Source: Elmis aenea (Eukaryota > Arthropoda > Insecta > Coleoptera > Elmidae). From it: a stretch of DNA of 64,000 bases. Where the stretch lies: assembly GCA_947652605.1 (NCBI GenBank), contig OX393579.1, positions 6,696,001-6,760,000 of the forward strand, written 5' to 3'. Both the position numbers and the translations under genes were made by a program. Shown piece by piece: positions 1 through 10,915 of the stretch (position 1 is its first letter; the number at the start of each line of letters is the position of its first letter). The notes under the pieces are model-generated. The model saw only the letters and a program-made list of their open reading frames with translations. It was not told where the DNA came from and did no database searches.

Positions 1-3000
1 TCGTCTCTTCATCAGTAGCTTTCTGTTTGGGGAATAAACGTATTTGTAACACGTAAATGTATTCCTTAAACAATTTTAATATTTATCAAACTATTGAAAG
101 GATCAACCTCAGCTGAGGCAATTTTAAAGAACATAAAAAGTGTAGGTGAATATCTTTGTTTTTTTTTTTACATTAAATTAAAACGTTAACACTGATACGT
201 AAGTCTAGGGTACAAGCCACAATTATTTTCGTTATTTTACTGCATTCTACCATTCTACCTGTCTTTTATTATCTTTTTTATGTTGCAAACATAATTTTTT
301 TAGAGTTTAACAAGGTTTACAGTCGTTCCAAACACTTTTGTGTTCGCTTTAGCAAAATGTTACTTTTATTATCGTAAACTTATTATGCGCGTCGTAAAAG
401 CAATGAAAAAATGCAATGAAAATGTTTCTTAACTCAATTAAAGTAATTCTTTTGCCTTAAAGAAACTGGTTAACAATTTTTATAAAAATGCACGTTCAAA
501 AAAATATCTTTGCATGTAAATCAATTCCATAGATACACAGATTGTTTCAAATTTAAGGTTTAGCATGGGTTAAATTGGACAATTTTGTACTTATTAAGAA
601 TCTGAAGAGAAAATTGTTATAGGCTTATTAGTATGGAAGGTAAATAACAAAGTTTATAATGGCTGAGACCTCACGAACCATCTGATGTAAAATGAAACTT
701 TACATTAGTTTATCAGACATCGTAGCTCTTAAATTTTGAAATCGATGACACCCTCTGTATTATAGTATTAAATAATTGTTCATCCAAGGAGTATTCCTAA
801 ATAAAGAACTGCTTAAAATCATTTATATAAATAGTTAAAAATTCATAGGAGATAGGTATGACTAGTATATATTTTTTAATATGTATATGCTTTCATTGAC
901 CATTTCAAAAATTAAAATTGGGATCAATCCTAAAAGGAACACTGGTTAACTAACAAAAATATGATAATAGGTACTTTGGGCAGTATTTTGAGGTGTACAA
1001 TAAAGTAAAACTATGACCAGAAATAAAACTGGGTCCCAAAATATGATACATTAAAACCACATAGGACTTGCAGGGTTGAATCACGTTTTGTTAAATACGA
1101 TAATTATTATTACTTAATGAAATGCTCAATTCGTGTTATCGCCCAAAAGATAATCTTTACAAGCGTCATTTGTAATTCTCGAAATGGGTAATTATATTTT
1201 CAAAATGATTGTGAAGATAAGGCAAAGCAAATGGTAAATACTCCCTTGATGAAAATTTTCTATTTATTAAAAAACGTGTCATTTTCAGCTGCTATAATTT
1301 TTTTATACAATTTTTTTGTACAGTTTGCTACAGAGAATATGTGTGAATCATTTAAATGGACCCAAAATTTAGAAAACCCTATTTTGTTGACTAATATCCG
1401 AGGCTGTGTAGACTTTAATAGCTTATTGGAATTTCTCGAATTGTTTGACAAAAACTTCCTGGAATACATTGTAAAGAAAAACATATTTTTGAACTTTTTA
1501 CAGACAGTATTTCGTTTTATAAAAGATTATTAAAATTGTTTAATGTTTATTTATTTATTATTAACAAATACAGAACAAAACAGAATGAACCAAACAATAT
1601 TCTGGTTTTTAATTAATGAAGAAAATTAGGCACAACAGATATAAATTAATCGAATAAGATGGTTAGCTGAATGAGTGAGTTATGATTAAAGAATTAGTTT
1701 ACAACAATGTTTTAATGAATAAAGTGATAAGTGAAAATGTTGGTTACTCTCCAAAGTGCAATTCAATAGTTTAATTTTAAGTAAAGCAAAACAGTTTGCT
1801 TCTGGGTTAAAAACAAACAAAGCAGTAATAAAGCTGCCGTGTTGCCTGTATTGAGTGTTGGTGCTTACCAAAGCTTAAAGTAAAATAAAATAAAATCATT
1901 AATTTGTTGGGCAGCAAGGAGTTGACTTAAAACCACAAAATAATCAGCAATTTAATTGCGTGGAAGTGTATGAAACTTATATTAAAGTTTGCCTGTGAAA
2001 CATGTTTAACTTGCAAGGAAAATTTCAGTCAGTAAAAGTAAATTTCAATAATCTGTATTTAACTTTCTCGAAATGTAATCAGATTTGCAAGAGTTTTGAA
2101 ACCCTGCTGACTAGACATACAGCAGAATTTTTTGTGCCAAAGGTCGGGTAATCGTTTTTAAAGGGTGTCATTGTTTTAACGGATGCGATTTGGTTTTGAC
2201 TAGGCACTTTACAAAAACACTTTATTGATCATATCAAGAGAAGTAAAGTTATGCCGATCATTGTCGGCAAAATGTAATTTTTTATTCTTCTGTTGATGTG
2301 ATGTGGTAAAAGTTTTGTTAACGAAATATGATCTGTCTAATTGTAAGCAACTATTTTGTAATATAAGGGGTGTTTAAGCGATTTTAAACTGGAAAATTAT
2401 GCATTTTCATCACACCTACTACAACACAATCATTTATTAATGGAAAAACAACAATGATTTTTTTTAAGTAACTTATAAAGGCAATAAAATTCCTTCCGCA
2501 TTGTCTCACTCAAATAAACAATGAAAAAAATTGTTATGCAGTTACAGTATTATTGTTCGCTGGACCGTGCCTCATTTGATCGCTACGTAAACAGCATGAT
2601 CTTACTTTAAGAATATTTAATTACGGATTGGTAAAATTGTCCATTCCTGCAAATATTACCGGTTATTCAATTGAAACACAGCAAATACAATATGACTACA
2701 TTTGATTAAAATAATACCTGGACGAACCAAAACATTATTTGAAAAAAATCCTTAAACAATTGTAGATTTGTTAGCTAGTCGAACAAGTTTGGTAATATCT
2801 GACGTTAATGTAGATTCCACTAAATAATAACAAGACGAAAATTCGTTTATAATGTTGACAATATATTATTGATCTGTGTACGTAGGTCATAATTTTAATA
2901 GGGGTTCTTGTTTTCTGTTACTAGATAGGAAAGTTTTATCATGAAATGAGTACCAAATTACCAATTATAACTTCACTATTCCTGGTTATCAGGTAAATAT

Positions 3001-4830
3001 CGTAGTTTGTTGGTAATATAATCTACTTATTGTCCTTGTATGATACATTGTTAGTCGTCATTTTGATGCTATAAATGAGGCCAGCTAATTTATCTCGAAC
3101 ATTGCATGGTAATTTGTGTGCACATGCACAAATGTTTTTTTTATTCAAAACACATCGTTATGGGAGTAAACAAATCACTAATTTATTCGTATATTCGAAT
3201 GATTGCGTCAAAGTTGTAGGAATTTTGTTTTTAGTTTTTGGTTAGCAGTTTTCTATAATGAAGTTTGTTCGTTGTTGCTACTAATTATAGTAAGCAAATT
3301 TTGGATTAGTAAACATTGAACAATTTATGTTTGTTGAAGTATGTGTACCATATGAGGTTGTGTTCTTGTGTTGGTTCATAGATCTCTGGTAAGTCCATCT
3401 ACTTTTAAATTTAACATTAAGAGGATTGTGCAAAAAATTGCCTTATCAGAACTAATCCAACAAGGCTAGTTTTAAAGTTAACTAAAAAAATCAAACGGTT
3501 TTATGTTATGTGAAACAATGTCTAGGACGGTACAGGCTTAATTCTCAGTTAATTTACTATAAGAGTAATTTTATGAGTCAAATTACCAAAAACATATTTC
3601 ACAAACACAGCATATAAGTTTATTTAAAATATTTTTAAAATCTTAAATAACAAGCATTCAATTCAGTAATATAGATGGTCCCAAGCAGGCTTTGATTATA
3701 GGTTTTTACTTACTACTCCCTCTCTACAAATCCATTTATTAACAAATAATTGTTTAATATTGTGTTATAGTGATTGAATTATTTATTTGAAGAATATACA
3801 GAAAAATTTATTTTGAATTTGCTACATACAACTTTTTAATTTAAACGTTATTTTTTTACCTTTTTGAGAGTTCAAGGAAATCTTTTTAATGGAAATATTT
3901 GTGCTGCGAGTTTTCTGCAATAACATTATTTGGCTAACTGTGAAACACAGTTTTGCATGGGCGCCTTCAAAGAGTAGCTTTCAATTAAATTAAGTGTGTT
4001 TTGCTTCAGCACAATTTTAATATAGATTAAAATCTGACGACTGTACGCAGCTATAATATTCATTAGTCCAGGCTATTATCACAAAATGACTTTTAATCGC
4101 AATAATTGTGTACCTCTTTACATTTTCATTTTTCTCTTGTTGTTGCATCAAATAATGCTTTTCTAATTTACAGAGTTATTCATTGTGTTAAAACAATGTT
4201 GGTTTGAAATGAGCTTTCAGGATATGAACAATCATTATGTGCTTGAATTAATTAACCAATTCCCTTATCAAAACAACTATATAAAATTGCTAGACCAGTT
4301 TCCATATAACATCTCTTTTTCAGTAGCAACTAAAGTATAGAGGAGAATTTGTAACTGATCTAGCATTTTAACCAGGAATGCTTAGGAAATAAGATTATTA
4401 TCTGTAAGGTAAACGTGACAGTTGTTGGCCACCAGGGAGTTATAAGCCACCTATTACAAAAACGTAAATATTAATAAACAGGTGCTAGATAATTAAACGT
4501 TACAAATCTAAAATTACTATGGCCACATTAAAGTTTTACTGCAGAAACTTTTATTTTCTTAGGGTGTCAACTTGAAATTCTACAGTTAGTATAAGTGAAC
4601 TCGTGCAAGTGGTGTTGAGAAATTTAGGTAAGCTTAACGAAAACACATGTTACACCTTAATGGTTTTACAGAATTATTATGCGGCAAAAAGGATATTGAT
4701 ACAAATTTTTAATGCGTATTTGTTCAGAATTGATTATTTCAACTGTTTTATACAAAATCAGAATTTTATTTTACAGCTTAAGTCATATTTTTGGTATGCC
4801 AACAACTGGCATAATAATTTGCTTTAAAAT
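1..4830. other. AT-rich non-coding DNA, nothing identified
   Basis: I find no exon with convincing splice borders, no transposon ends and no RNA gene here. The longest open frames, for example 1231-1533, are low-complexity, rich in Phe, Ile, Leu and Asn, and are matched by an open frame on the other strand, as expected of AT-rich non-coding DNA. Confidence 0.5.
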
Positions 4831-5012
4831 TAGTTATTGGCATAGGTGGCCAATAATTAAAAAATTAAAGTAAGTATGAATTTTGATGCCTAGAGTGCAT
4901 TTTAGTTTATAATTAATTTATAATTCATATGACATGATAATATCATGGATAATATTGCATTTTTCAGTAGTTGGCCATATGCCAATAACTATACATTGAG
5001 GTGGCCAATTAC
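4831..5012. repeat. Left subterminal cluster of GGCCAATAAC motifs
   Basis: Copies of a GGCCAATAAC-like word lie at 4831-4841 (inverted, the left terminus), 4848-4857 (GGCCAATAAT), 4980-4990 (TGCCAATAACT) and 5003-5012 (GGCCAATTAC). They precede the psq start codon at 5042. Repeated subterminal words are typical transposase-binding sites, so these may be targets of the element's own psq domain; that role is inferred. Confidence 0.5.
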
Positions 5013-5041
5013 TGTATTCAGCATTGTTTTTCCCCTTAGAC

Positions 5042-5239
5042 ATGCCGAAAGTTAAGTGTGGGGAAAAATATTTAAAACAGTACAAGGAAGAAGCTATAAC
5101 AAAAGCTATAAATGCTGTCAATGAAGGCATGTCTCAACGGGCAGCGGCTAGAAAATTTGCAGTCCCACGTGCCAGAAAAAATACTATCATTTCCTACATT
5201 CGTAAATATTGTTGGGAAAGAAAAAAATCAAATATTTGA
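5042..5239 (+). pseudogene. psq helix-turn-helix N-terminal part of transposon protein, frame broken
   Basis: From ATG 5042 the frame reads MPKVKCGEKYLKQYKEEAI, then a region including NEGMSQRAAARKFAVPRA. This matches the HTH_psq/CENP-B-type DNA-binding domain at the N terminus of many insect pogo/jerky-like transposases: a basic start, then a helix ending in the R-x-A-A-x-x-F-x-V-P-R signature (residues about 25-44). The frame stops at 5239, 65 residues in, while the rest of the protein continues in the next frame. Two homopolymers, A6 at 5176-5181 and A7 at 5221-5227, are natural places for a one-base slip. Alternatives are an assembly error or programmed frameshifting. I see no intron that would bridge the frames. 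The domain call is strong; whether the gene is active is doubtful. Confidence 0.7.
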
Positions 5240-6398
5240 AAATTTAGAAGATACACAATCTTTCTCTGAAGACTTTTCAGCCTTATATAATTTATTTAAA
5301 GAATTTAGTAACGATGTACCAAGAGATATTGAGACTGATGACACGAATAATGATACTGCTAATAGGGCTGATAATAATAACGTAGAAAATATATTAACAA
5401 ATTTTGATATTCCTATGGTCACCGAAAACAAAAACTTAGACATTATTTTCAACCAAAATGACATTTTTGATATAGAGAACATTCCTATAGTCATAGATGA
5501 CAACGTTATAATGAATAAATATAATTACGAAACAGAACATTTTGACATTAATAAAACCTACATAGATATGAATAGCACTGATATGGACAAAATCGACAAT
5601 GAATTAGAAAAAAATGATATGAATGAAACCAATATTAGTTTAAAAATGTCGAATGTTAGCCTAGACGATTACGTATATTGGCCTGCTACACCTGAAGGAA
5701 AAGGCACTAGACAGAGTGACAAATTTCCATTAGTTCTGACCTCTTCTGGTTGGAAAAAAATGTATTTAAATAAAATTGAATCTAAACAAGAAGTTAAAAA
5801 TCAGATACAAAAACGAAAAGATGAACGGCTAAAAAAGAAAATGGAAAATGAAAAAGAAAAGTTAGAGAAAAAACGGAATCCGAAAAAACGAAAAATTAAA
5901 TTGGAAAAACAGAACCTAATAGAAAAAAAAGCAGGGGAAAATGCAGCTAATTACAGGATAAATAAAAATAAAATTTTAACAAATGAGTCAGAAAAAAAAA
6001 ATCAAAAGTTGCAACATACTAGTGGACCTCTAAAGATATTTAGCAAATCAAATGTATTAAGTAACGAAGAGCATCATGTTAGAGATTTATTTAAGAAATA
6101 CAGTAATGAGGAAACAAAAGAAGCGGAAATTTTCGAAAGACAAATAAATATAATATCTGATATACTTATTGGTAATAAAATCGAAAATTATTATATACAG
6201 ACACCCGAAAAGAATTCGTTCGAAAACAAAACTATTTATGCAGGCTTATGCTTTATTTGTGTTAAAAATATTTCAAAAATTTCATGTGGCAGTAAGTGTA
6301 CCAGTTGTTCCCGAACATATCATATTAATTGTTTCTTAAAAAAATGTGAAACCATAAGTAAACCTAGTTTCACTTGCAAATCTTGCAGTGGCATTTAA
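5112..6398 (+). CDS. Charged linker plus C4HC3 PHD finger, C-terminal part of the psq element protein
   Basis: This frame is open for 428 codons. Its first 25-40 codons overlap the psq domain in the wrong frame, so the authentic part probably begins between 5176 and 5227. Order in the frame: an Asp/Asn-rich acidic linker (about 40-195), a segment with DDYVYWPATPEGKG and PLVLTSSGWKK (about 190-220), a long Lys/Glu/Arg-rich stretch likely to be coiled coil and nuclear-localising (about 225-300), and a terminal PHD finger. The zinc ligands are C380, C383, C396, C399, H404, C407, C422 and C425, an exact C4HC3 pattern. PHD fingers read histone tails, and C-terminal PHDs are known in insect psq/DDE transposases. 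No DDE triad is present. No stop interrupts about 400 codons in a landscape full of broken transposons, which suggests recent insertion or selection. Confidence 0.65.
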   Translation: MLSMKACLNGQRLENLQSHVPEKILSFPTFVNIVGKEKNQIFENLEDTQSFSEDFSALYNLFKEFSNDVPRDIETDDTNNDTANRADNNNVENILTNFDIPMVTENKNLDIIFNQNDIFDIENIPIVIDDNVIMNKYNYETEHFDINKTYIDMNSTDMDKIDNELEKNDMNETNISLKMSNVSLDDYVYWPATPEGKGTRQSDKFPLVLTSSGWKKMYLNKIESKQEVKNQIQKRKDERLKKKMENEKEKLEKKRNPKKRKIKLEKQNLIEKKAGENAANYRINKNKILTNESEKKNQKLQHTSGPLKIFSKSNVLSNEEHHVRDLFKKYSNEETKEAEIFERQINIISDILIGNKIENYYIQTPEKNSFENKTIYAGLCFICVKNISKISCGSKCTSCSRTYHINCFLKKCETISKPSFTCKSCSGI

Positions 6399-6728
6399 GA
6401 AAAGATTTATATTTATTTCTTACTTTTATAAATAATTAATTTGGTTACGTCATTTAGATTATATTTTTATAGAAAAATACATATTTAATTTCTGTTGGTT
6501 TACCAATTTAAAATGTTTGAAATATTTTATTAGACGTTATTTTTGTTGAAGAATGTTATATATTTATTTTTATAGTAAAATGTTTTGAAATAATTTATTA
6601 GACAATATTTTTGATGGAGAATTTTATATATTTATTTTTATTAACAAAATCCAAATATACAATTAAAATTGTTATTTTGTTTATTATTAGATTCGTTATA
6701 ATGTATTTTCCTCGTTTTGATAACCTAT

Positions 6729-6974
6729 ACCAATGACTGTATTATTGCATGGCCAATATATATCATTGGTCTGCCAATAACCGTATTTTATGACAATTTA
6801 TTTTGAATAGGAATTTTCCAGTTTTAAGAGTATTTTATCAATTATTAAAAATAAATTTTATTAAACTTTGACATTTAAGGAACAAGATTTAAATACATTT
6901 GAAAACCCTAGTAATTTTTTACTAGTCAAATAATGTAATTTTAAAGTTCATTGCGCTTAACCGGCCAATAACTA
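6729..6974. repeat. Right subterminal cluster of GGCCAATAAC motifs
   Basis: Copies lie at about 6729-6738 (ACCAATGACT), 6751-6758 (GGCCAATA), 6773-6782 (GCCAATAACC) and 6963-6974, the right terminus. They mirror the left cluster and lie about 330-580 bp after the stop codon at 6398. Confidence 0.5.
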
Positions 6975-7089
6975 TCATGTTTGCCCTATCTCTATTTATG
7001 TGAAGGTTGGAGTACGCGTCTCTTGCTTCCTTTTTTGCAATTAAGCCTCCATTTCCAACCATCTTCACTTAAGGTTCTTGTAGCTATTG

Positions 7090-7345
7090 CTTTCTTTACT
7101 TCGTGTCCTCAATTTCTTCTTGGCCGGCCTGTTCTTCTTGTATAGGGCGGCACATACTTTCATTTTTTGTTTGTCATCTGTCTTTATTCATTCTTTGTAC
7201 TTGCCCATACCATCTTCGTCTTCTGAGTTCCATTGACCCTATAGTGGCTACATCTACACCCATTTCATCTCGTATATCTTTGTTTTCTCTTCTTTTCTGT
7301 TCTTTTAGAGCCACAGCATCGTCAACAGTAGTCCATCTCCATCGC
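7090..7345 (-). pseudogene. LINE reverse-transcriptase C-terminal remnant
   Basis: On the minus strand the translation contains DIRDEMGVDVATIGSMELRR followed by RRWYGQVQRMNKDR, then a stop; in another frame RRTGRPRR follows. The series (R-x-E-M-G-V, L-R-W-Y-G-H-V-Q-R-M, G-R-P-R) is the hallmark of the region after the RT domain in CR1/RTE-type LINEs of insects. At least one stop and one frameshift are present, so it is a dead 5'-truncated copy. It abuts the hAT MITE to its right. Confidence 0.7.
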
Positions 7346-7387
7346 CTTGATCCTTGACTTCTCCGACTGACGTATTACCCATAATTC

Positions 7388-7819
7388 CAGGGGTTTGGAG
7401 CAGGCCAATATTACTACGGCATCAAAATTCCTGATCCAGGTCCCCTCCAGCCTTACTCCATGTTACAAATATTGTTAACATTTTTAAAACAAGTTTTGCA
7501 ATTAAAAAATTTGTTTTTTAAAACATAGTTTTAATTTTATCGCATAGGTATGCGAAAATTGGTAAAAAAATACTCCTACAATATTTGACAACAAACAAGT
7601 GAAGTTAAATAAATGTTTGAAAGAAAAAATTATTGATCTACAGAGCTTGCAAAAAAAAAGACAAAAAGGTAGTTTTTTATATAGATTGTACGTAATAAAC
7701 TGGAGCAGTGGAGCAATCAAAATTATTCGCTCTGGACTCCGCTTCTGCTCTGGGTAAAAATAAAAACCCATTGCTCTACTGCTCCGTGCTCTAGCTCTGT
7801 GTTCCGCTCCAAACCCCTG
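7388..7819. mobile_element. hAT MITE with 8-bp target duplication
   Basis: Begins CAGGGGTTTGGAGC and ends GCTCCAAACCCCTG, an inverted pair. It is flanked by the identical 8-mer CATAATTC at 7380-7387 and 7820-7827. An 8-bp duplication with CAGGGG ends is diagnostic of hAT elements. The right subterminal region is rich in GGAGC/GCTCC words. It has no coding capacity. Confidence 0.85.
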
Positions 7820-7827
7820 CATAATTC

Positions 7828-8845
7828 TAATCCGTATGTACTGACACTCTCTACACTATTGTTTTGTAGATTTTACCTTTCGTATTTTCAATTATTTTTC
7901 ACTCTATTTTTATCTTAGTTTAGTTCTATAAAATATAAAGTTCTTTCTGAAGCAAACAAAAACGTTTTCATGGTATAGCTTTGAAATTGGACCATCTTTT
8001 ATCTTTAAGAGAGTACCATAGCTTCTGCTTTCACAGATTCGGGTATTGATGCTGTTACTTTGGTTTTTGCTTATGTATATTTACAAACTGTGCTTGTTGG
8101 TAAATTATATATTTCTATGCAAATTATGCAAACAGCGCTATCCGTAAGGAAACATTTGCGTGGTATTGTGTATATCGTTTGAACGTGCCTGTATAATAAA
8201 TATCTACGTGATATTATTGTTGCGGTTAAGCTTTGTGATTCAATAAATAACACACGTGGTGATCTAATTGCGCTAAGCTTTCGATGATTATTTAAAATTA
8301 CTCGTTTGGACATATTTTGCACCCGTGATATTGTTGAAACGAAAATTTGTGAATGTGTAAGTTTTAAATTATAAATTGTGGAGAACTGTAAAATTAAAAG
8401 CTTTTCTACTTCGTATAGTTTTAAGTAAGTAAGCTTTCTATGAAATTTGCTTAGTCTGAAAAATTACGAAAAATCGAATACTCCAACAAGGGATGCTCGA
8501 TAAGCCAATTTAGCAGTAGGTGATCGTTCGATTACAGATTAATCGGCCGATTAATAACTTTGACATACGATTTGTAAGGTTTTTTACAACATCGTAATAT
8601 GTGCGCCTTGTGTCTGAATTTTGAATTTAATTAGTTTTTTCGTCGCATTATTCAAATACACAATATATTGAACCTAATACCGGTAGACAGTTTCAACATT
8701 TGAAAGCGTGTACCACGTTCATTTTTTAATTAAAAACTTTGAATTTTTTTATGTAATTGGCTGAGGTGCCAATGAACAATATTCTATATAAAGAATAAAT
8801 AAATATATATATTTATAAGTACCAACAAAAAAACTTAATACTTAA
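7828..8845. other. Non-coding AT-rich DNA
   Basis: No exon or transposon end can be supported. The 83-codon minus-strand frame at 8071-8322 has no recognisable domain. Confidence 0.4.
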
Positions 8846-9545
8846 GACCGGGCAACTTGGGACACATATGAATTTCAGTAGTTTGACTTAAGTTTAGCCT
8901 AAAAAGTCCTACTTGGGACAGTTATATTATATATTTTATATTAAATTAATCTTTCACAATTATCCAGCATGAAAAAAATATCGAAAATAAAGAAAATAAA
9001 ACTTTAATTCGCAGGTTACAAAAATTTTAAACTAAACGATATTTTGATTGGAAAAATTAAACAAATTGTACTACCTTTGTTCAAAAATGATCGTCTCATT
9101 TGATCTGGAAGCAATTGAAACTGCTCGTAATTATTACGAAATATTTAGAAAGTAAAAACTTGTTTAAAGCAGGATTCAATATATTAATTGAACAAAAATT
9201 TTGACCAAAACGGATCATTTTTTAACAGAGGTAGTATTAAATAAAAAAATGAGATAAGTTATTCAAGACTTAATATTAAATGTATAGTTTCAGAACAAAA
9301 GTACAAGAGAAGTTTTAAACAGTTTTTAATTCGGCTATTTTAGATTAATAAAAAAAATGGATGTAACAACTTACCTGCTTGTAGTAATTTCAGAAACTAA
9401 TACGTTTTTCTAAGCTTACATGATACTTTTAAAACTCTGCTAAGCAACTTTGATTATCTCAAACGTTGACAGTTGTAAACAAAATTTTTAGGTGAGAATA
9501 TCATTTTGTCCCAAGTTACCCTACCGTCCCAAGTAGCCCTATTCT
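8846..9545. mobile_element. Fold-back element with duplicated ACTTGGGAC ends
   Basis: The left end carries GGGCAACTTGGGAC (8850-8863) and a second TACTTGGGAC (8910-8919). The right end has GTCCCAAGTTACCCT (9509-9523) and GTCCCAAGTAGCCCT (9526-9540), the same words inverted. A second inverted pair lies inside: CTACCTTTGTTC with AAAAATGATC near 9071, and GATCATTTTTTAACAGAGG near 9209. No coding frame. The class is uncertain; it is a non-autonomous palindromic element. Confidence 0.6.
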
Positions 9546-10585
9546 ACGGTAACTAAACCTTTAAATGTCCAGAAAATGGAAAAACTCTTTTGTTCCTACT
9601 TTACAATTTTGAACTACGGAAACTTGATTATATTCATTTGAATTAAATTCTTTGTAGTTATATGAGTTTTCTTACTGTTCTAAGATGTTATTATCTCATT
9701 TGTAGTAACGATGTGTTTTTATAAATCAAAATAGCGTTGCAATTTTTGTGTTTTTGTAGGTATCACTAAATTAGTAGCCAGCCAGACACTTAAACAAAAC
9801 ACTAAAAGTGTAAGGAAAACAAATATGATATAATTTCTTACACAACGTTATTACTGCTACTAATAAAACTTAAAATAATCATTTCATATTGCGATCGTGT
9901 TCAAAAAAGATTGAAATAAACAGCTTCATTGATAATAAGATGCCACAATGAAATCGCAAAGAAAGTTCTAATGAAGATGCGATCTGTTGGTATTGTTTTT
10001 TCTTAAATGAAAATGCGAGTGGGAAATAATCCTATTATCTGTGTTTTTATGTAAGAATTTTTCCGCTCCCTAATTACCATAAATTGGTTGATATTAGATT
10101 GAGACTTGATAAATTTTGGTTGAAACGTAAGCATTTTCTACACAGTTTATTGGTTCAGGATATATTTCTTCACAAATATGGCACTTTCTGCAAGATTTTT
10201 CGCTTTAAGTTCATCATCATGTGTGTATTTTCCTAGTCTTTATCGATTTTTTTTTACTTTGTGTATTATAAATAGGTTTACTTAAAAACCATTTATCGAA
10301 GTATTTATGTTACCTACCACTACCGTTCGAGATATTACTCCATAGTTAGCATAAATATTTGTATGCACATTGAAATGGAAAACGTTTATAATCTCAAAAT
10401 AACATAAAAGTTACTTATGTTATTTTAAAATAAACGACTCACATAATGAATTTTATTTACTTTGGCTCTGTTCGATTTATCTCTGATTGCAGTTAAGAGC
10501 TTTTTACAGAATTATTCTTCAAAACCTTTTTTCCAAACTATTTTTTTTTCTATTATTTAAAACTAATCCAAAATATTTATTTCAG
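9546..10585. other. Non-coding DNA upstream of the 10.6-kb exon
   Basis: No exon is visible. If transcription enters the exon at 10586 from the left, this is intron; the last 50 bases form a T-rich tract ending TTTATTTCAG, a usable splice acceptor. Confidence 0.45.
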
Positions 10586-10739
10586 GTCCACATGCTTGCA
10601 ACAATGACTTCGATAAAATTAAAAGTGACGCCCGAAGAAGGGCAATCGGTTTCAGAACCGATAGCTTGTTCGACCATTTCAAGCGATTTTTTATCCCCTC
10701 ATTGCACTTCTCAAAGAAATTCGCTCACATCAATCAGCG
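10586..10739 (+). CDS. Coding exon A of an unidentified host gene
   Basis: A 154-nt segment lies between an acceptor (TTTATTTCAG, ending 10585) and a strong donor (GCG|GTAAGA, GT at 10740). It is open in the frame with ATGs at 10592 and 10604, reading MLATMTSIKLKVTPEEGQSV and on through Ser-rich sequence with FLSPHC and QRNSLTSIS. It ends in phase 1. It joins the next exon through a 58-bp intron of typical insect size. The coding start could be either ATG, with 5' UTR upstream in the same exon, or the frame could continue from an earlier exon. I do not recognise the protein; the Ser/Thr-rich composition suggests an isoform-specific disordered N terminus. The exon call rests on both splice sites plus frame compatibility with exon B. 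Confidence 0.7.
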
Positions 10740-10797
10740 GTAAGATTTAAACATTTAACAAGGAATATTTGAGTCACAAACCACAATTATTTTACAG

Positions 10798-10915
10798 AAT
10801 ACACGATTCGACGCCGGAGGCCGATAACGTTGAAAATAATGCCGCGTTTGAGTCTTCCAGGACGCAGCACCTCGGCGCCAGCGTCGGTGACGGAACCCGA
10901 ATGGCCGATAGACAG
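10798..10915 (+). CDS. Coding exon B of the same unidentified host gene
   Basis: A 118-nt, clearly GC-richer segment lies between ATTATTTTACAG and CAG|GTAGGA (GT at 10916). Joined to exon A in phase 1 it is open throughout: EYTIRRRRPITLKIMPRL, then SLPGRSTSAPASVTEPEWP, then ID with a split AG|N codon. It ends in phase 2. A basic Arg cluster followed by a Ser/Pro stretch looks like a regulatory N-terminal region with possible phosphorylation sites, which is inference. The sharp rise in CpG-containing codons against AT-rich flanks supports coding selection. No later exon in frame could be identified in the window, so the next exon is probably far to the right. Confidence 0.72.

Larger units (their letters stand above)
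4833..6972 (+). mobile_element. psq/PHD-encoding DNA transposon (pogo-like, internally deleted?)
   Basis: Seen directly: the segment starts GTTATTGGC and ends GCCAATAAC, a perfect 9-bp inverted pair with TA on each outer side (11 bp with the TA included). A TA target duplication and an N-terminal psq helix-turn-helix fit the Tc1/mariner-pogo group. The interior codes for a psq DNA-binding domain (from 5042) and, in another frame, an acidic linker, a basic charged region and a C-terminal PHD finger (to 6398). Related insect proteins usually carry a DDE endonuclease between the psq domain and the charged tail; no such domain is present in any frame, so the copy is catalytically dead or a non-autonomous derivative. 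The terminal motif recurs several times just inside both ends. The element boundaries are an inference from the short inverted repeat. Confidence 0.65.

Noticed and set aside
1231..1533. 100-codon plus-strand open frame
   Set aside because: AT-driven composition, an opposing open frame on the minus strand (1260-1484), no splice context and no recognisable domain.
7103..7357. 84-codon plus-strand frame
   Set aside because: Antisense of the LINE RT tail, which carries the recognisable motifs.
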